A program made the position numbers and the translations under genes. 64,000 nt of DNA from an uncultured Planctomycetales bacterium (GTDB lineage: Bacteria; Planctomycetota; Planctomycetia; Pirellulales; Thermoguttaceae), in the NCBI GenBank assembly GCA_937889015.1, contig CALARR010000213.1:6171-70170 (forward strand), given 5' to 3'. Below the pieces are notes generated by a model that worked only from the letters and a program-made list of their open reading frames with translations, ran no database searches and was not told the origin of the DNA. Below, in pieces: positions 44,235 to 53,890 of the stretch. The first letter of the stretch is position 1; each line of letters starts with the position of its first letter.

Positions 44235-44427
44235 GAACCGCCCCCGGCCCGGTCCCGCTTGTCCCGCAACGGCGCAAGGCGGAGGCCGCCAAGCGCCGGG
44301 GGCTGAGTCGATACGTTCCTTTTCGCTTCGACCTTTTCCGGTCACACGATTCGTTCACAACCCTATCGCCCGGCAAGCCAGAGCAGGATGCTCGTCCCGT
44401 TTGCCGGGCCGCCTCGCGAGGCCAGCC

Positions 44428-45483
44428 ATGAAGACTTGGCGCTACGCGATCTTGTACGCAGCAACGCTGCTTGCCAGCGGGTGCCGCGTCGATCCCAACA
44501 CGGTCCTGCTGGAGCAGGAGCTCCGCCGGCAAAGTTTCGAGATTGACCGGCTGCAAGCGGAACTCGAAGACGCGCAGGCCGATCTGGGCGCTTGCCGTCG
44601 CGACAACAGTGCGTTGCGTCAAGGAGCTCCGACGCAGTCCAAGCGACCTTCATTGCCCCTGGGCTTGGCTGCGCCCGCGGGTTCCGTGCCTCGCGAGAAG
44701 GGTGGGGCTCCCGCGCCGACCGGAGAGTCTTATGTCGATCCGCTGCGGATCGAGGTGCCGGGCGAGGCCCAAGAGGCACCACCCAAGACGCTCATTCCGC
44801 GTTCGCCCGCGCGCGACTCAGGTCCGCGCGATGTAGCCCCCCCCTTCGTACCTCCCACACGTGACTCCAGCCCGCGAGCTAAGCCACCGGCCGACGCAGC
44901 GATCAAGACCGACAGCAGCCATGTGCATCGGATCTCACTCCTGCCGGAGGCCACGCGCGGTTTGGATCTCGACAGCCGGAAAGGAGATGATGGCGTCTCG
45001 GTCATGATTCAGACTTGGGATGCCAAGGGCCGGCTGGTCCAGGCGCCGGGCGAGGTCTCGGTGGTCGTGCTGGATCGGGAAGCTGAGGGCGAGGCCGCGC
45101 GCGTGGCGCGCTGGGATTTCTCCCCGCAGCAACTGGCCGAGGTCTTCCAGCGCGGTTCGGCCCAAGACGGGATCTACTTGGAGATGAACTGGCCTGACAA
45201 GCCGCCCGCCCATGACCGACTGCAGATGTTCGTACGCTACACGACGGAGGATGGGCGCAAGCTGGAAGCGGAAATGCCGCTGGAGATCAACCGGCGCGGT
45301 CAGGTGGCCAAGCAGTGGACTCCGGCCAAACCGCCGGATCCGGAAATCCTGCCCCCGGTCTTGACTCCGCCCACGGTCGAGCCATCGCAGCGCGAGGTAC
45401 GGCCCAGCAGCACGCCAGTCAGGCCGGCTCCACCCAAGCCGGAGCGGCACGCAGAACGTCCCACCTGGTCGCCCTACCGCTGA
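44428..45483 (+). CDS. Putative lipoprotein of unknown function
   Basis: A 351-residue protein with a lipoprotein signal: a short basic start, a hydrophobic core and the lipobox L-A-S-G-C with Cys19. Directly after it is a short coiled coil (about 25-58) with Leu/Glu/Gln heptads. A Pro/Arg/Ser-rich linker follows to about 165. A globular domain (about 170-290) has strands such as V-S-V-V-V-L-D-R-E and I-Y-L-E-M-N-W-P. A second Pro-rich tail ends the protein. The layout suggests an envelope anchor or spacer. I do not recognise the family. The ATG at 44428 is chosen because the signal starts there; an in-frame TTG lies 27 nt upstream. Confidence 0.8.
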   Translation: MKTWRYAILYAATLLASGCRVDPNTVLLEQELRRQSFEIDRLQAELEDAQADLGACRRDNSALRQGAPTQSKRPSLPLGLAAPAGSVPREKGGAPAPTGESYVDPLRIEVPGEAQEAPPKTLIPRSPARDSGPRDVAPPFVPPTRDSSPRAKPPADAAIKTDSSHVHRISLLPEATRGLDLDSRKGDDGVSVMIQTWDAKGRLVQAPGEVSVVVLDREAEGEAARVARWDFSPQQLAEVFQRGSAQDGIYLEMNWPDKPPAHDRLQMFVRYTTEDGRKLEAEMPLEINRRGQVAKQWTPAKPPDPEILPPVLTPPTVEPSQREVRPSSTPVRPAPPKPERHAERPTWSPYR

Positions 45484-45492
45484 CACTGCCGG

Positions 45493-47679
45493 CTACCACC
45501 ACTTCATCACGCTCAGGATGTTGGAGAAGTCGTCGGTCCAGAGCGGGGTGCTGCGTGGAATCTGGATGGGCTTCCAGCGAGGATCGTCCTGCAGGGCGGC
45601 CAGGGCCGCTGCCTGTCGCGCCATCAGCACCCAGTGCGATGCCGACTTGCCCGAGTCCTCCTCTTCGTCGGCCGAGTCATACTGCTCCCGGCAAATCACT
45701 CCCTCTTCCTCCGCCAGACGAGCCCAGATGGGGGCCAGGTCAAGGTAACGGTTGGAGATGTGCAGGGCCAGCACGCCGTCGTCCGCCAGCTTGCTCAGAT
45801 AGAGCTGCAGGGCTTCACGCGTTATCAGGTGCATGGGGATGGCGTCGGAACTGAAGGCGTCGAGGACCAGAAGGTCGAACTGCCCCGGCTTCGCCGCGGT
45901 CAGCGTAAGACGCGCGTCCCCCAAGACCACGTCAATCTTGGCTCGACTGTCCCGGAGGTACGTGAACCACTGCGGATCTCGGGCAATATCGAGTACGACC
46001 GGATCGATCTCGTAGTAGCTTTGGCGCATGCCGGGCCGGCCATAGGCGGCGATCGAGCCGGTGCCTAGGCCGATGACGCCCACCTCGGTGAACCGCTGGC
46101 CCAGCGTGTGGAAGATCTGCCCCAGCGGTCCGCGGCGATGGTAGTAAGTGAGTGGCTCGGTCTGCAGTTGGGGCGAGAAGACTTGCGTGCCGTGGTTGGT
46201 GGATCCGTGGACCATGACGTGCGACGGTGCGGGCGGAGAGCCCTTCTCATATCGCTTGACTTTCACGATCCCGAAGAAACTCCGGTGCCGCACGAGTTCC
46301 TGTCCGTAGCCCGTGCTCTGCATGCCCGCCAGGACCAGAAGCGCGAGCAGTCCCAGGGCGAATCGCAGCGGTCGAGTCACCAGGGCCAGGCAAAGAACGC
46401 AGCCGAGACCCTGGAGGGTGATCGTGTAGGCGTTAGGTAGGTCGCCCATACAACGCAGCAGCTCCAGTCCGGCGAACATCCCCGCGGCCAGCACGCCGGG
46501 CAGAACCACGTCCAGGAGCACCTGTTTGCGGGAGTGGGCCGGCGCGATTGTCGGACGAAGCAGGCACGCTGCGACCAGAACCGCCGGATACTCGATCAGG
46601 CGCGAGAAGAGCAGGGGAGCGAGGATTGCGTTGAACAACCCGCCCAACACGCCGCCGACCGACATCCACAAGTAGAACTCGGTAAGCCATTGGGCTGCGG
46701 GACGCGTGGCGGCCAGTTCCCCATGGCAGACCATGGCTACGACGAAGAACGCCGACAGATGCAGGATCACCAGCGGCACGATCAGGCTGGCCATATTGGC
46801 GAAGAGGCAGGCGGCCAGTAGGATCAGGAAGAAGGGTTGGACGCGGAGCATCCAGCGGTGCGGCAGCGGCGGGCGCTGGGCAAACACCAGCACGAACGTC
46901 AGAAGATAGAGGGCCAACGGTACGACCCACATCAAGGGCACGGCCGCGATGTCCGTGGAGATGTAGCTGGTGACGCCCAGCAACAGGCTGGAGGGCACAA
47001 AGGCCAACGCCACCCACCGCAGACGTTCTAGTGCGCTAGGCACTGCGCATGGCTCCTTGGCTTGGGCTGCGGGGGTGTGTGCTCTACGCGGCGATCGCCA
47101 CAGGGCCAACGCACACAGCAGCACCATCCCCGCCAGCAGCCCATAACCGATCGTCCAGGCCATGGTTTGGCTGGCCAGCGGCAACCAGGGCTCGACCAGG
47201 GTCGGGTAGCCCAGCAAGGCCAGCATGCTCCCCAGGTTGCTGGCGGAATAGAGATAGTAGGGATCCTTGGCCGACGCATGGGCCGTATCGGCAAACCACG
47301 CTTGCAACAGCGGAGCGGTGCTCGAGACCACAAAGAAAGGCAGGCCGATGGACACCGCGAGCAACAGCAGCAACCAGCCGATCGGGTTGGATTGTGCGGG
47401 CGGCGTCCAACCGGAGGCCAGCGCTAGCGGCAAGACCATCCAGGGGGTCGTGAGCAGAGCCAAGTGCAGCAGGGCCTGGCGGCGAGGCCCCAACCATCGG
47501 ACCGAGAAATGCGCGTACAGATACCCGCCCAACAGCACGGCCTGGTAGAAGACCATGCACGTGTTCCAGACGGACGGCGTGCCGCCCAGCAAGGGCAACA
47601 CCATCTTGGCGAACATGGGCTGAATCAGAAACAGCAGGGTTGCACTGACCAACAACGTGGCGGCAAACAGCGGGGCCAT
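45493..47679 (-). CDS. Membrane-fused spermidine synthase-like protein
   Basis: A 728-residue protein. About the first 470 residues are a multi-helix membrane domain, starting L-F-L-I-Q-P-M-F-A-K with at least ten hydrophobic segments. The rest is a soluble methyltransferase-fold domain related to spermidine synthase: G-V-I-G-L-G-T-G-S-I-A binds the nucleoside, then Y-Y-E-I-D-P, V-V-L-G-D-A-R and L-V-L-D-A-F-S-S-D-A-I-P-M-H-L. Similar fusions are widespread, but whether they make polyamines is not settled. AGGAAG supports the ATG. It starts 12 nt after the PIN-TRAM gene's stop, so the two form an operon. Confidence 0.88.
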   Translation of the reverse strand: MAPLFAATLLVSATLLFLIQPMFAKMVLPLLGGTPSVWNTCMVFYQAVLLGGYLYAHFSVRWLGPRRQALLHLALLTTPWMVLPLALASGWTPPAQSNPIGWLLLLLAVSIGLPFFVVSSTAPLLQAWFADTAHASAKDPYYLYSASNLGSMLALLGYPTLVEPWLPLASQTMAWTIGYGLLAGMVLLCALALWRSPRRAHTPAAQAKEPCAVPSALERLRWVALAFVPSSLLLGVTSYISTDIAAVPLMWVVPLALYLLTFVLVFAQRPPLPHRWMLRVQPFFLILLAACLFANMASLIVPLVILHLSAFFVVAMVCHGELAATRPAAQWLTEFYLWMSVGGVLGGLFNAILAPLLFSRLIEYPAVLVAACLLRPTIAPAHSRKQVLLDVVLPGVLAAGMFAGLELLRCMGDLPNAYTITLQGLGCVLCLALVTRPLRFALGLLALLVLAGMQSTGYGQELVRHRSFFGIVKVKRYEKGSPPAPSHVMVHGSTNHGTQVFSPQLQTEPLTYYHRRGPLGQIFHTLGQRFTEVGVIGLGTGSIAAYGRPGMRQSYYEIDPVVLDIARDPQWFTYLRDSRAKIDVVLGDARLTLTAAKPGQFDLLVLDAFSSDAIPMHLITREALQLYLSKLADDGVLALHISNRYLDLAPIWARLAEEEGVICREQYDSADEEEDSGKSASHWVLMARQAAALAALQDDPRWKPIQIPRSTPLWTDDFSNILSVMKWW

Positions 47680-47691
47680 GAGGGCTTCCTG

Positions 47692-48723
47692 TCAGGAAGG
47701 GTGATCTGCTGGCCGTGTGGACTCGTAGCGGCCAAACACCATGCGGCCAGCGCTGGTCTGCAGGACGCTGGTCACGGAAATCGCCACGAGTTCGTTGAGA
47801 TGCTCGCGGCCCCCCTCGACGACGACCATGGTGCCATCGTCCAGATATCCCACGCCCTGCCCCGGCGCTTCGCCCGTCTTCACCAGCCGGACCTCGACTT
47901 GTTCGCCGGGCAGGAAGCTGGGTTTCAAGGCGTTGGCCAGGTCGTTCAAGTTGATGACGGCCACCCCTTGCAGCCGCGCGACTTTGTTCAAGTTGTAGTC
48001 GTGGGTGATCAACCGACCTTCGAGGTGTTTGGCCAGCAGCACGAGCTTCATGTCGACCGGTTGTCCGGCCTGTTCCGGCAACTCGCGGTCGTAGATCGTC
48101 AGGTCCACACGCGGATTGCCGCGGAGCCGCTGGAGGATGTCCAACCCGCGGCGGCCTCGCGTGCGGCGCAGACGGTCCGAACTGTCCGCAATCGACTGCA
48201 GTTCCGCGATCACGAAACCGGGGATCACCAATTGGGTGTCGATGATCTCTGTATCCACCACGTCGGCAATCCGGCCGTCGATGATCGCACTGGTGTCCAG
48301 CACGCAGGGCTTGCGGCCTTTGACTTCCTTGACGAATTCCACGTAGGGGATGAGGAAGCGGAAGTCATTCTTGGTCTGCAGCAGGAGGCTGATGCACAGG
48401 TAGCTCAAAACCACGGCCAGCACGATCTGCGTGGCATCGCGAAACCGGGGTGTCATCGGCACCGGAATCAGAGCCAGGCTGACGGCATAGGCCAGCAACA
48501 ACCCCACCACCAGACCAAAATACACGGCCGAGATCGTGTCCAAATTCTTCCGGCGAGCGAGCATGTCGGCGGCGATGATCGCCCCGGCTACACCCATCGC
48601 GCCGCCAAACACCAGCCAACCGGCCCAGGGAACGTCGGGCGGAATCAGCCCCATACGAATGAAGAAGATCCCCATTCCACTGGCGACCATCAACAGGGCA
48701 CACCGCAACACCAGCAGGGCCAT
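47692..48723 (-). CDS. Membrane PIN-TRAM domain protein (YacL-like)
   Basis: A 343-residue protein. Four hydrophobic segments lie in about 1-120. A PIN nuclease-like domain follows, with V-L-D-T-S-A-I-I-D-G-R near 140, then R-G-R-R-G-L-D and V-D-M-K-L-V-L-L-A-K, and T-H-D-Y-N-L-N-K-V-A. A C-terminal TRAM domain (about 280-340) contains G-E-A-P-G-Q-G-V-G-Y-L-D-D-G-T-M-V-V-V-E. The conserved acidic residues of a PIN active site are present, so an RNase role is possible. The ATG at 48723 has a GAGGA site; a GTG at 48738 is the alternative. It lies between the HIT gene and the spermidine synthase-like gene. Confidence 0.9.
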   Translation of the reverse strand: MALLVLRCALLMVASGMGIFFIRMGLIPPDVPWAGWLVFGGAMGVAGAIIAADMLARRKNLDTISAVYFGLVVGLLLAYAVSLALIPVPMTPRFRDATQIVLAVVLSYLCISLLLQTKNDFRFLIPYVEFVKEVKGRKPCVLDTSAIIDGRIADVVDTEIIDTQLVIPGFVIAELQSIADSSDRLRRTRGRRGLDILQRLRGNPRVDLTIYDRELPEQAGQPVDMKLVLLAKHLEGRLITHDYNLNKVARLQGVAVINLNDLANALKPSFLPGEQVEVRLVKTGEAPGQGVGYLDDGTMVVVEGGREHLNELVAISVTSVLQTSAGRMVFGRYESTRPADHPS

Positions 48724-48850
48724 GACGACGATCCTCACTACGGACGCTCAGCCGTGCTAGACGCCCTGAGCAAGCCACGGCGGCCCAAAGCCCCGCGTGG
48801 ATCCCTCACGCCATCGTGCACGATCGTTCTTGAATACTCACCAAAACGAC

Positions 48851-49423
48851 TCAACCGAGCCGGGCCGGTCTCGCAGCCTGACTCGCGGGGCAAGTCTGCA
48901 CCTCCGCGCGCAACGACTCCCAAAGGGCTTCCAACGATTGGGGAATCACGTTGATCCCCGCCAGCGTGGGCATGAAGTTCGTATCGCCAGTCCATCGCGG
49001 CACGATATGCCAGTGTAGGTGATCGGGTACGCCCGCCCCTGCTGCCCGGCCCAAGTTCAAACCCACGTTGAAACCCTGGGCATTGAGCAACTTGCGGAGC
49101 ACCTCGGTCATCCGCGCCACGGTGAGCGACAGTTCCAGGTGCGTCTCCGGATCAAGGCGGCTTAACTGGCCGACATGGCGGCGCGGAGCCACCAGCAGAT
49201 GCCCATTGTTGTAAGGGTAGCGATTCAGCAGCGTGACGCAGTGCGTTCCGCGCAGCACGACCAGCACTTGTTGGTGGTCCTCGCAGGCCGCGGCACGGCA
49301 CAGGAAACAGCCCGGATCGGCTCCGGGAAGCAGGTCGACCTGGCTCGCATCCGGCTCGGACACCGACTTGTCATGCTGCACGTAACTGAGCCGCCAAGGG
49401 GCCCAAATCCGCTCACTGGTCAC
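48851..49423 (-). CDS. HIT-family nucleotide hydrolase/transferase
   Basis: A 190-residue protein of the histidine-triad superfamily, in the branch with Ap4A phosphorylase-like members. W-A-P-W-R-L-S-Y-V is the typical start of this subgroup. C-F-L-C at about 39-42 and a later His suggest a zinc site. L-N-R-Y-P-Y-N-N-G-H-L-L-V-A-P is the family core. The histidine triad is H-L-H-W-H-I-V-P. I chose the GTG at 49423, because GAGGG lies just upstream and the family N-terminus begins here; a longer start at 49477 is possible. It is upstream of the PIN-TRAM gene on the same strand, with a 127-bp gap. Confidence 0.88.
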   Translation of the reverse strand: MTSERIWAPWRLSYVQHDKSVSEPDASQVDLLPGADPGCFLCRAAACEDHQQVLVVLRGTHCVTLLNRYPYNNGHLLVAPRRHVGQLSRLDPETHLELSLTVARMTEVLRKLLNAQGFNVGLNLGRAAGAGVPDHLHWHIVPRWTGDTNFMPTLAGINVIPQSLEALWESLRAEVQTCPASQAARPARLG

Positions 49424-49880
49424 GATACCCTCACCAAACTGTGGAATACACGCAGCCCGATCACTTCGTGTTGCCAAGTCTAAGACGTAAAGGGTGTTAG
49501 AACAAGTGGGCCGATTTCGACTCCGAGGTGGTTGGGCGTCGCGAAATGGACTGAGGGGGGGAACCGCACGTCCATCGCGCCCGATCGCGACGGCCGAGGC
49601 AAGTCAATTGTAGCGAATAGGCTGACTTTGCCGATGAACAAGACCAAGGACCTTCGGTTGTGCCTTTGTCAGCATCCAGCCGCAAAAACGCGGAGAAGAG
49701 GCGTCCGGAGAAGGACTTGCGCTGCAATGGCCAACGATTCCGGCGCCAGAATCGGGGCGGAGTTTGTCTCCGCCAAGTATGGGCAGATTGCCGCCCTCGC
49801 CCAATCGGTCCTTGACTACTAAACTGAATTCGGTCGAATGGCCCAGTTGTGCGTTTTCCGTCCCCTATATCGAGTGGCTT
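49424..49880. other. Divergent intergenic region, no supported gene
   Basis: This lies between the leftward HIT gene and the rightward scpA. The scpA frame is open upstream to 49764, and a separate 96-codon frame covers 49532-49822, but neither has a ribosome-binding site or a recognisable product. Promoters for both flanking genes must lie here. Confidence 0.5.
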
Positions 49881-50666
49881 GTGATCGCTGAGTTTCGCGT
49901 CGATCTCGATCTGTTTCGCGGTCCGATGGATCTGCTGCTGTACCTGGTGCGCAAGCACGAGGTGGAGATCCTCGATCTGCCGATCGCCTCCATCACGGAC
50001 CAGTTCCTGGAACACCTGGGCGTGCTGGAGCAGATCGACGTGGGAGCGGTGGGGGACTTCGTGGCTATGGCCGCCACGTTGATTGAAGTCAAGTCGCAGA
50101 CCGTCCTGCCGCATAGCGAAGAGGTGGAGGAAGAAATCGAGGATTCGCGGCACGAGTTGGTCCGCCGACTGCTGGACTACAAGAAGTACCGCGATGCGGC
50201 CACGATTCTGGAAGAACGCGGACGGACTTGGCAACAGCACTATCCGCGACTCATCGACGACCTGCCCGCAGCCCGGCAAGACCCCAACGAAGAACCGATC
50301 CAGGAGGTCGAGTTGTGGGATCTGGTCAGCGCGTTTGGGCGGATCATGCGCGAGACGGTCGCGGCGCAGCCCTCGAACATCGTCTACGACGACACGCCGA
50401 TCCACGTGTACATGGGGCGGATCCATGCGCGATTGCTGGAGGAGCGGCAAGTGGCCTTCAGCAGCTTGTTTCAGCCGGGCATGCACAAGTCGACGCTGGT
50501 AGGCATCTTCCTGGCCGTGCTGGAGTTGGTCCGTCACCACAATGTCCGCGTGGAACAGAACCAGGTGTTCGGCGAGATCTGGCTCCAGCCCGACCCCAAC
50601 TGCCACGAACCGCTAGATCTCTCGGCCGTCGACGACTACGAGCATCCGGCGCCGGATGGCGAGTAG
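49881..50666 (+). CDS. scpA: Segregation and condensation protein A
   Basis: A 261-residue kleisin that bridges the heads of SMC and helps to compact and separate the chromosome. The signature F-R-G-P-M-D-L-L-L-Y-L-V-R is near the N-terminus, followed by L-D-L-P-I-A-S-I-T-D-Q-F and the A-A-T-L-I-E-V-K-S helix. The C-terminal winged-helix region includes F-L-A-V-L-E-L-V. I chose the GTG at 49881, which gives the normal family N-terminus; the upstream extension is not conserved. The partner scpB is not in this window. The RNase Z-like gene begins 24 nt after it. Confidence 0.94.
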   Translation: MIAEFRVDLDLFRGPMDLLLYLVRKHEVEILDLPIASITDQFLEHLGVLEQIDVGAVGDFVAMAATLIEVKSQTVLPHSEEVEEEIEDSRHELVRRLLDYKKYRDAATILEERGRTWQQHYPRLIDDLPAARQDPNEEPIQEVELWDLVSAFGRIMRETVAAQPSNIVYDDTPIHVYMGRIHARLLEERQVAFSSLFQPGMHKSTLVGIFLAVLELVRHHNVRVEQNQVFGEIWLQPDPNCHEPLDLSAVDDYEHPAPDGE

Positions 50667-50690
50667 CTCCAGCCCCTCCGGAATCAATGC

Positions 50691-51530
50691 ATGGTCGAGA
50701 ATCTGCCCGTTCAAACCCTGGTCTACAAAGACATCACGGTCGAGGGCTATTCTCGGGCCGCCGTGCAGACCTACTGGCGCATTCCGGAGTGGAAGCTGGG
50801 GTTTGATTTGGGGGGCCAGCCCTGGTCGTTCATGGGCACGCCCACCTGGTTCGTCTCCCATGCGCATCTGGATCATCTGGTGTCTCTGCCGGTCTATGTT
50901 TCCCGCCGGCGGATGATGAAGATGGAGCCGCCCACGATCTATTTGCCGCAAGGCACGGCCGATCCGCTGCACCGCCTGTTGCGACTATTCAGCCGCCTGG
51001 ATCGGGGCCGGTTGCCCTGCACGTTGATCGAAGTCGAGCCTGGCCAGGAGATCGAAATCTCGCGCGAGCAGGTGGTGACCGTATCGGCCACCAAGCATAC
51101 GGTGCCCTCGTTGGGCTTCGTCGTCTGGGAACGGCGGCGCAAGCTGCGGCCCGAGTTCCAGGGACTGCCCGGCGACAAGATCCGCGACCTGCGTCTGGCC
51201 GGAACCGACGTGACTCGCGAGGTCCGCCTGCCCCGGTTGGCCTATCTGGGCGACAGCGCGCCGGAAGGGCTCGACGCCTGCCCTGCCATGTACGAGGCCG
51301 AGGTGTTGATCATGGAGATCACCTTTGTCGCCCCCAGCCATCGCAAGGACAAGATCCACAAGTTCGGGCACATGCACCTGGACGACGTCGTGGAACGCCG
51401 CCAGCGGTTCAAGAATGAGTTGGTGATCGCCTCGCACTTCAGCACGCGATACCACCAGCGACAGATCCAGCATTGGATCGCCAAGGGCCTGCCCGATCAG
51501 CTCGAAGGCCGGCTAAGACTGTGGGTATAG
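50691..51530 (+). CDS. Ribonuclease Z-like metallo-beta-lactamase-fold protein
   Basis: A 279-residue MBL-fold protein related to ribonuclease Z, which trims tRNA 3' ends. The zinc motif S-H-A-H-L-D-H is at 56-62. Also visible are His in A-T-K-H-T-V-P-S-L-G, Asp in Y-L-G-D-S, and His in F-G-H-M-H and A-S-H-F-S-T-R-Y. These match the pattern of family ligands. It lacks a clear tRNA-binding exosite arm, so it may be a related phosphodiesterase rather than true RNase Z. Because the tRNA in this window lacks encoded CCA, an RNase Z-like activity would be useful in this organism, though that is only consistent. It follows scpA by 24 nt. Confidence 0.85.
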   Translation: MVENLPVQTLVYKDITVEGYSRAAVQTYWRIPEWKLGFDLGGQPWSFMGTPTWFVSHAHLDHLVSLPVYVSRRRMMKMEPPTIYLPQGTADPLHRLLRLFSRLDRGRLPCTLIEVEPGQEIEISREQVVTVSATKHTVPSLGFVVWERRRKLRPEFQGLPGDKIRDLRLAGTDVTREVRLPRLAYLGDSAPEGLDACPAMYEAEVLIMEITFVAPSHRKDKIHKFGHMHLDDVVERRQRFKNELVIASHFSTRYHQRQIQHWIAKGLPDQLEGRLRLWV

Positions 51531-51655
51531 TCCGCAGGAGGGGTGTGCCATTCCAGCGCACCTCGACGTGATAGCGTGTCCCTGCTGGACAATGGTATCA
51601 TGAAGACCTCTGCTAACTTCGTATCCCCCTTGTAGCCAACCGTCGGAGGACCACT

Positions 51656-53020
51656 GTGAGTCAGCCCACCCAGATCGGAGCGTCGCGTCGGGAGTTTCTC
51701 AAACACAGCGGACAACTAGCGGCCGTTTCGGCCTTGGCCGGAGTGAGCATTCCGCATGTACATGCCGCGGAGAGCAGTCTGATCCAGGTGGCGTTGATTG
51801 GCTGTGGCGGGCGCGGCACCGGCGCGGCGGCCAACGCCCTGTCGGTCCAGAATGGCCCGATCAAGCTGGTGGCAATGGCCGACGTGTTCGAGAAGAAGCT
51901 GGCCGGCAGCTACACCAACCTTTCCAAGAAGTTTCCCCAGCAGGTCGATGTGCCTGAGGACCGCCGGTTCCTGGGTTTCGATGGTTATCGCAAGGCCATG
52001 GATTGCCTGAAGCCGGGCGACGTGGCCATTTTCGCCACTCCGCCCGCGTTCCGCTGGGTGCACTTCGGCTACGCCATCGACAAGAGTCTGAACGTCTTCA
52101 TGGAGAAGCCGGTCACGGTCGACGGGCCGACCACGCGCAAGATGTTCGCCCTGGCCGACAAGGCCCAGCAGAAGAATCTCAAGGTCGGCGTGGGCCTGAT
52201 GGTTCGCCACTGCCGCGGCCGTCGCGAGCTGTTCGACCGCATCCGCTCCGGCGAGATCGGGGATCTGGTCTCGCTCCGCGCGTATCGCATGGGCAATGGT
52301 GGCGGGTTCGCCGGCCCCAAGCCGGAGAACCTCACGGAGGTGATGTACCAGATCCAGCGGTTCCACGGCTTCCTGTGGGCCAGCGGCGGCGTGTACAGCG
52401 ATTTCTACATCCACCAGATCGACGAGTGCTCTTGGATGAAGGACGCCTGGCCGGTCAAGGCCCAGGCCCTCGGAGGCCGGCACTACCGCGGTGACAAGAT
52501 CGACCAAAACCTGGACACGTACTCGATCGAGTATACCTTCCCCGATGGCACCAAGCTCTTCTACTACGGCCGGCAAATGCCCGGCTGCTATGCCGAGTTT
52601 GCCAGCTACGCCCACGGCACCAAGGGCGCGGCGGTGATTTCCACATCGGCACACACGCCGGGCAAGGTCCGCACGTTCAAGGGCCATAACATGACCCCGG
52701 AAGAACTGCTGTGGGCCTTCCCCCAGCCGGAAACCAGCCCCTATCAGTTGGAGTGGGACGACCTGATCGACGCCATTCGCGGCAACAAGCCCTACAACGA
52801 GGCACGCCGCGGAGCCGAGGCCAGCCTGGTCACCTCCATGGGACGCATGGCGGCCCATACCGGTCAGATCGTGACCTTCGAGCAAATCCTCAACAGCGAC
52901 CACGAGTTCGCCCCGGATGTCGATAAGCTGACAGCCGACGGGCCTGCCCCGATCCTGCTGGACAAGGAGGGCAAGTACCCGGTGCCGCAACCAGGCGTGC
53001 TCACCAAGCGCGAATATTGA
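51656..53020 (+). CDS. Tat-exported Gfo/Idh/MocA-family oxidoreductase
   Basis: A 454-residue oxidoreductase. The N-terminus carries a twin-arginine leader, S-R-R-E-F-L-K-H, and a hydrophobic Ala-rich segment to about 38. The Rossmann region reads V-A-L-I-G-C-G-G-R-G-T-G-A. The block M-E-K-P-V-T-V-D carries the family lysine, and I-H-Q-I-D-E-C-S and G-G-R-H-Y-R-G-D come later. Tat export lets the enzyme leave with its cofactor already bound. It starts at the GTG at 51656, with GGAGG upstream. A hairpin lies 48 bp after the stop. The substrate is unknown, probably a sugar derivative. Confidence 0.92.
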   Translation: MSQPTQIGASRREFLKHSGQLAAVSALAGVSIPHVHAAESSLIQVALIGCGGRGTGAAANALSVQNGPIKLVAMADVFEKKLAGSYTNLSKKFPQQVDVPEDRRFLGFDGYRKAMDCLKPGDVAIFATPPAFRWVHFGYAIDKSLNVFMEKPVTVDGPTTRKMFALADKAQQKNLKVGVGLMVRHCRGRRELFDRIRSGEIGDLVSLRAYRMGNGGGFAGPKPENLTEVMYQIQRFHGFLWASGGVYSDFYIHQIDECSWMKDAWPVKAQALGGRHYRGDKIDQNLDTYSIEYTFPDGTKLFYYGRQMPGCYAEFASYAHGTKGAAVISTSAHTPGKVRTFKGHNMTPEELLWAFPQPETSPYQLEWDDLIDAIRGNKPYNEARRGAEASLVTSMGRMAAHTGQIVTFEQILNSDHEFAPDVDKLTADGPAPILLDKEGKYPVPQPGVLTKREY

Positions 53021-53067
53021 CCCGTCGATGGGATCCTGCTTTGCCAATGAGCCGAGGGCGCGGAAGC

Positions 53068-53090
53068 GGGAGGGCGTTTTCCGCCCTCCC
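53068..53090 (+). terminator. Terminator-like hairpin after the Tat oxidoreductase
   Basis: GGGAGGGCG (53068-53076) pairs with CGCCCTCCC (53082-53090) across a 5-nt loop. It lies 48 bp after the oxidoreductase stop and 91 bp before the next gene. There is no T-run. Confidence 0.5.
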
Positions 53091-53180
53091 CCAGGGTCGC
53101 CCGAGGCCATTGGCCGTGCAGGGATCGATTTCGATGCCACCCACGTATCGCCCTTCTCTTGGAACCAACCGAGGACTGCC

Positions 53181-53837
53181 ATGAACGCCCCTTGGCTGCT
53201 GGATCGCCGTTCCTGGCTGGCTTGCCTGACGCTGCCCCTGCTGGCCCGCTGCCTGCCGGCCGGTGCCGCCGTGCTGCAGGATGCCGATGCCAAAGATCCC
53301 TTTCCCTTGTCCGAGTGTCCGGTCTGTGGCACGCCCCTGGAAGCGAAGACCATCGTCGTCCAAGGGCCGATCGATATACCGGTCTGCTCCAAGGATTGCG
53401 CCGATTCGGCACGACAGAACATGGGCGACCTGGTGCGGACCATCGAGAAGCGGATTATCGAGCAGCAGTTGCCCTTCTATCCGCTGACGACCTGCGTGGT
53501 CGACGACACGAAGCTGGGGGAAGGGGTCGGCTTCAACCACGTCTTCCGCAACCGGCTCTTCCGCCTGTGCAGCGAAGACTGCCGGATCAAGCTCGAAGCA
53601 GAACCGGCCGACTACTTCGAACTGCTCAACGAGGCGGTGATCAAGAAGCAGAAGGCCACCTATCCGCTGACCACTTGCCTCGTTAGCGACCAGCCGCTGG
53701 GCGCCGACGCCGTGGACTACGTCGTGGCGAACCAACTGGTCCGCCTGGCCCAGGAATCCCTGAAGGCCAAGTTCAATCGACAGGCGGGCTTGTACATGGA
53801 GAAACTGCGCGAAGCGCGCCAGGCGGCGAAGAAATAG
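53181..53837 (+). CDS. Exported Cys-rich protein with repeated units, unknown function
   Basis: A 218-residue protein with a signal peptide (about 1-30, ending P-A-G-A-A). The mature part has a C-P-V-C-G pair and V-C-S-K-D-C, then two copies of a unit starting Y-P-L-T-T-C, at about 94 and 154. A C-S-E-D-C pair lies between them. The spacing suggests YHS- or TRASH-like metal-binding modules, though the fit is not exact. GAGG supports the ATG at 53181; an in-frame extension of 51 codons upstream is rejected. It lies 53 nt before the histidine kinase gene on the same strand, so co-transcription is likely. Confidence 0.8.
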   Translation: MNAPWLLDRRSWLACLTLPLLARCLPAGAAVLQDADAKDPFPLSECPVCGTPLEAKTIVVQGPIDIPVCSKDCADSARQNMGDLVRTIEKRIIEQQLPFYPLTTCVVDDTKLGEGVGFNHVFRNRLFRLCSEDCRIKLEAEPADYFELLNEAVIKKQKATYPLTTCLVSDQPLGADAVDYVVANQLVRLAQESLKAKFNRQAGLYMEKLREARQAAKK

Positions 53838-53890
53838 GGCGGCGCCGCCGCCGAACGCCTCGTTCAGACCCTGCGCGGAATCCTGCGAAC

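Noticed and set aside
51716..53443. 575-codon frame antisense to the Tat oxidoreductase
   Set aside because: It is the shadow of a gene with a Tat leader, Rossmann motif and E-K-P block. It has no start signal of its own.
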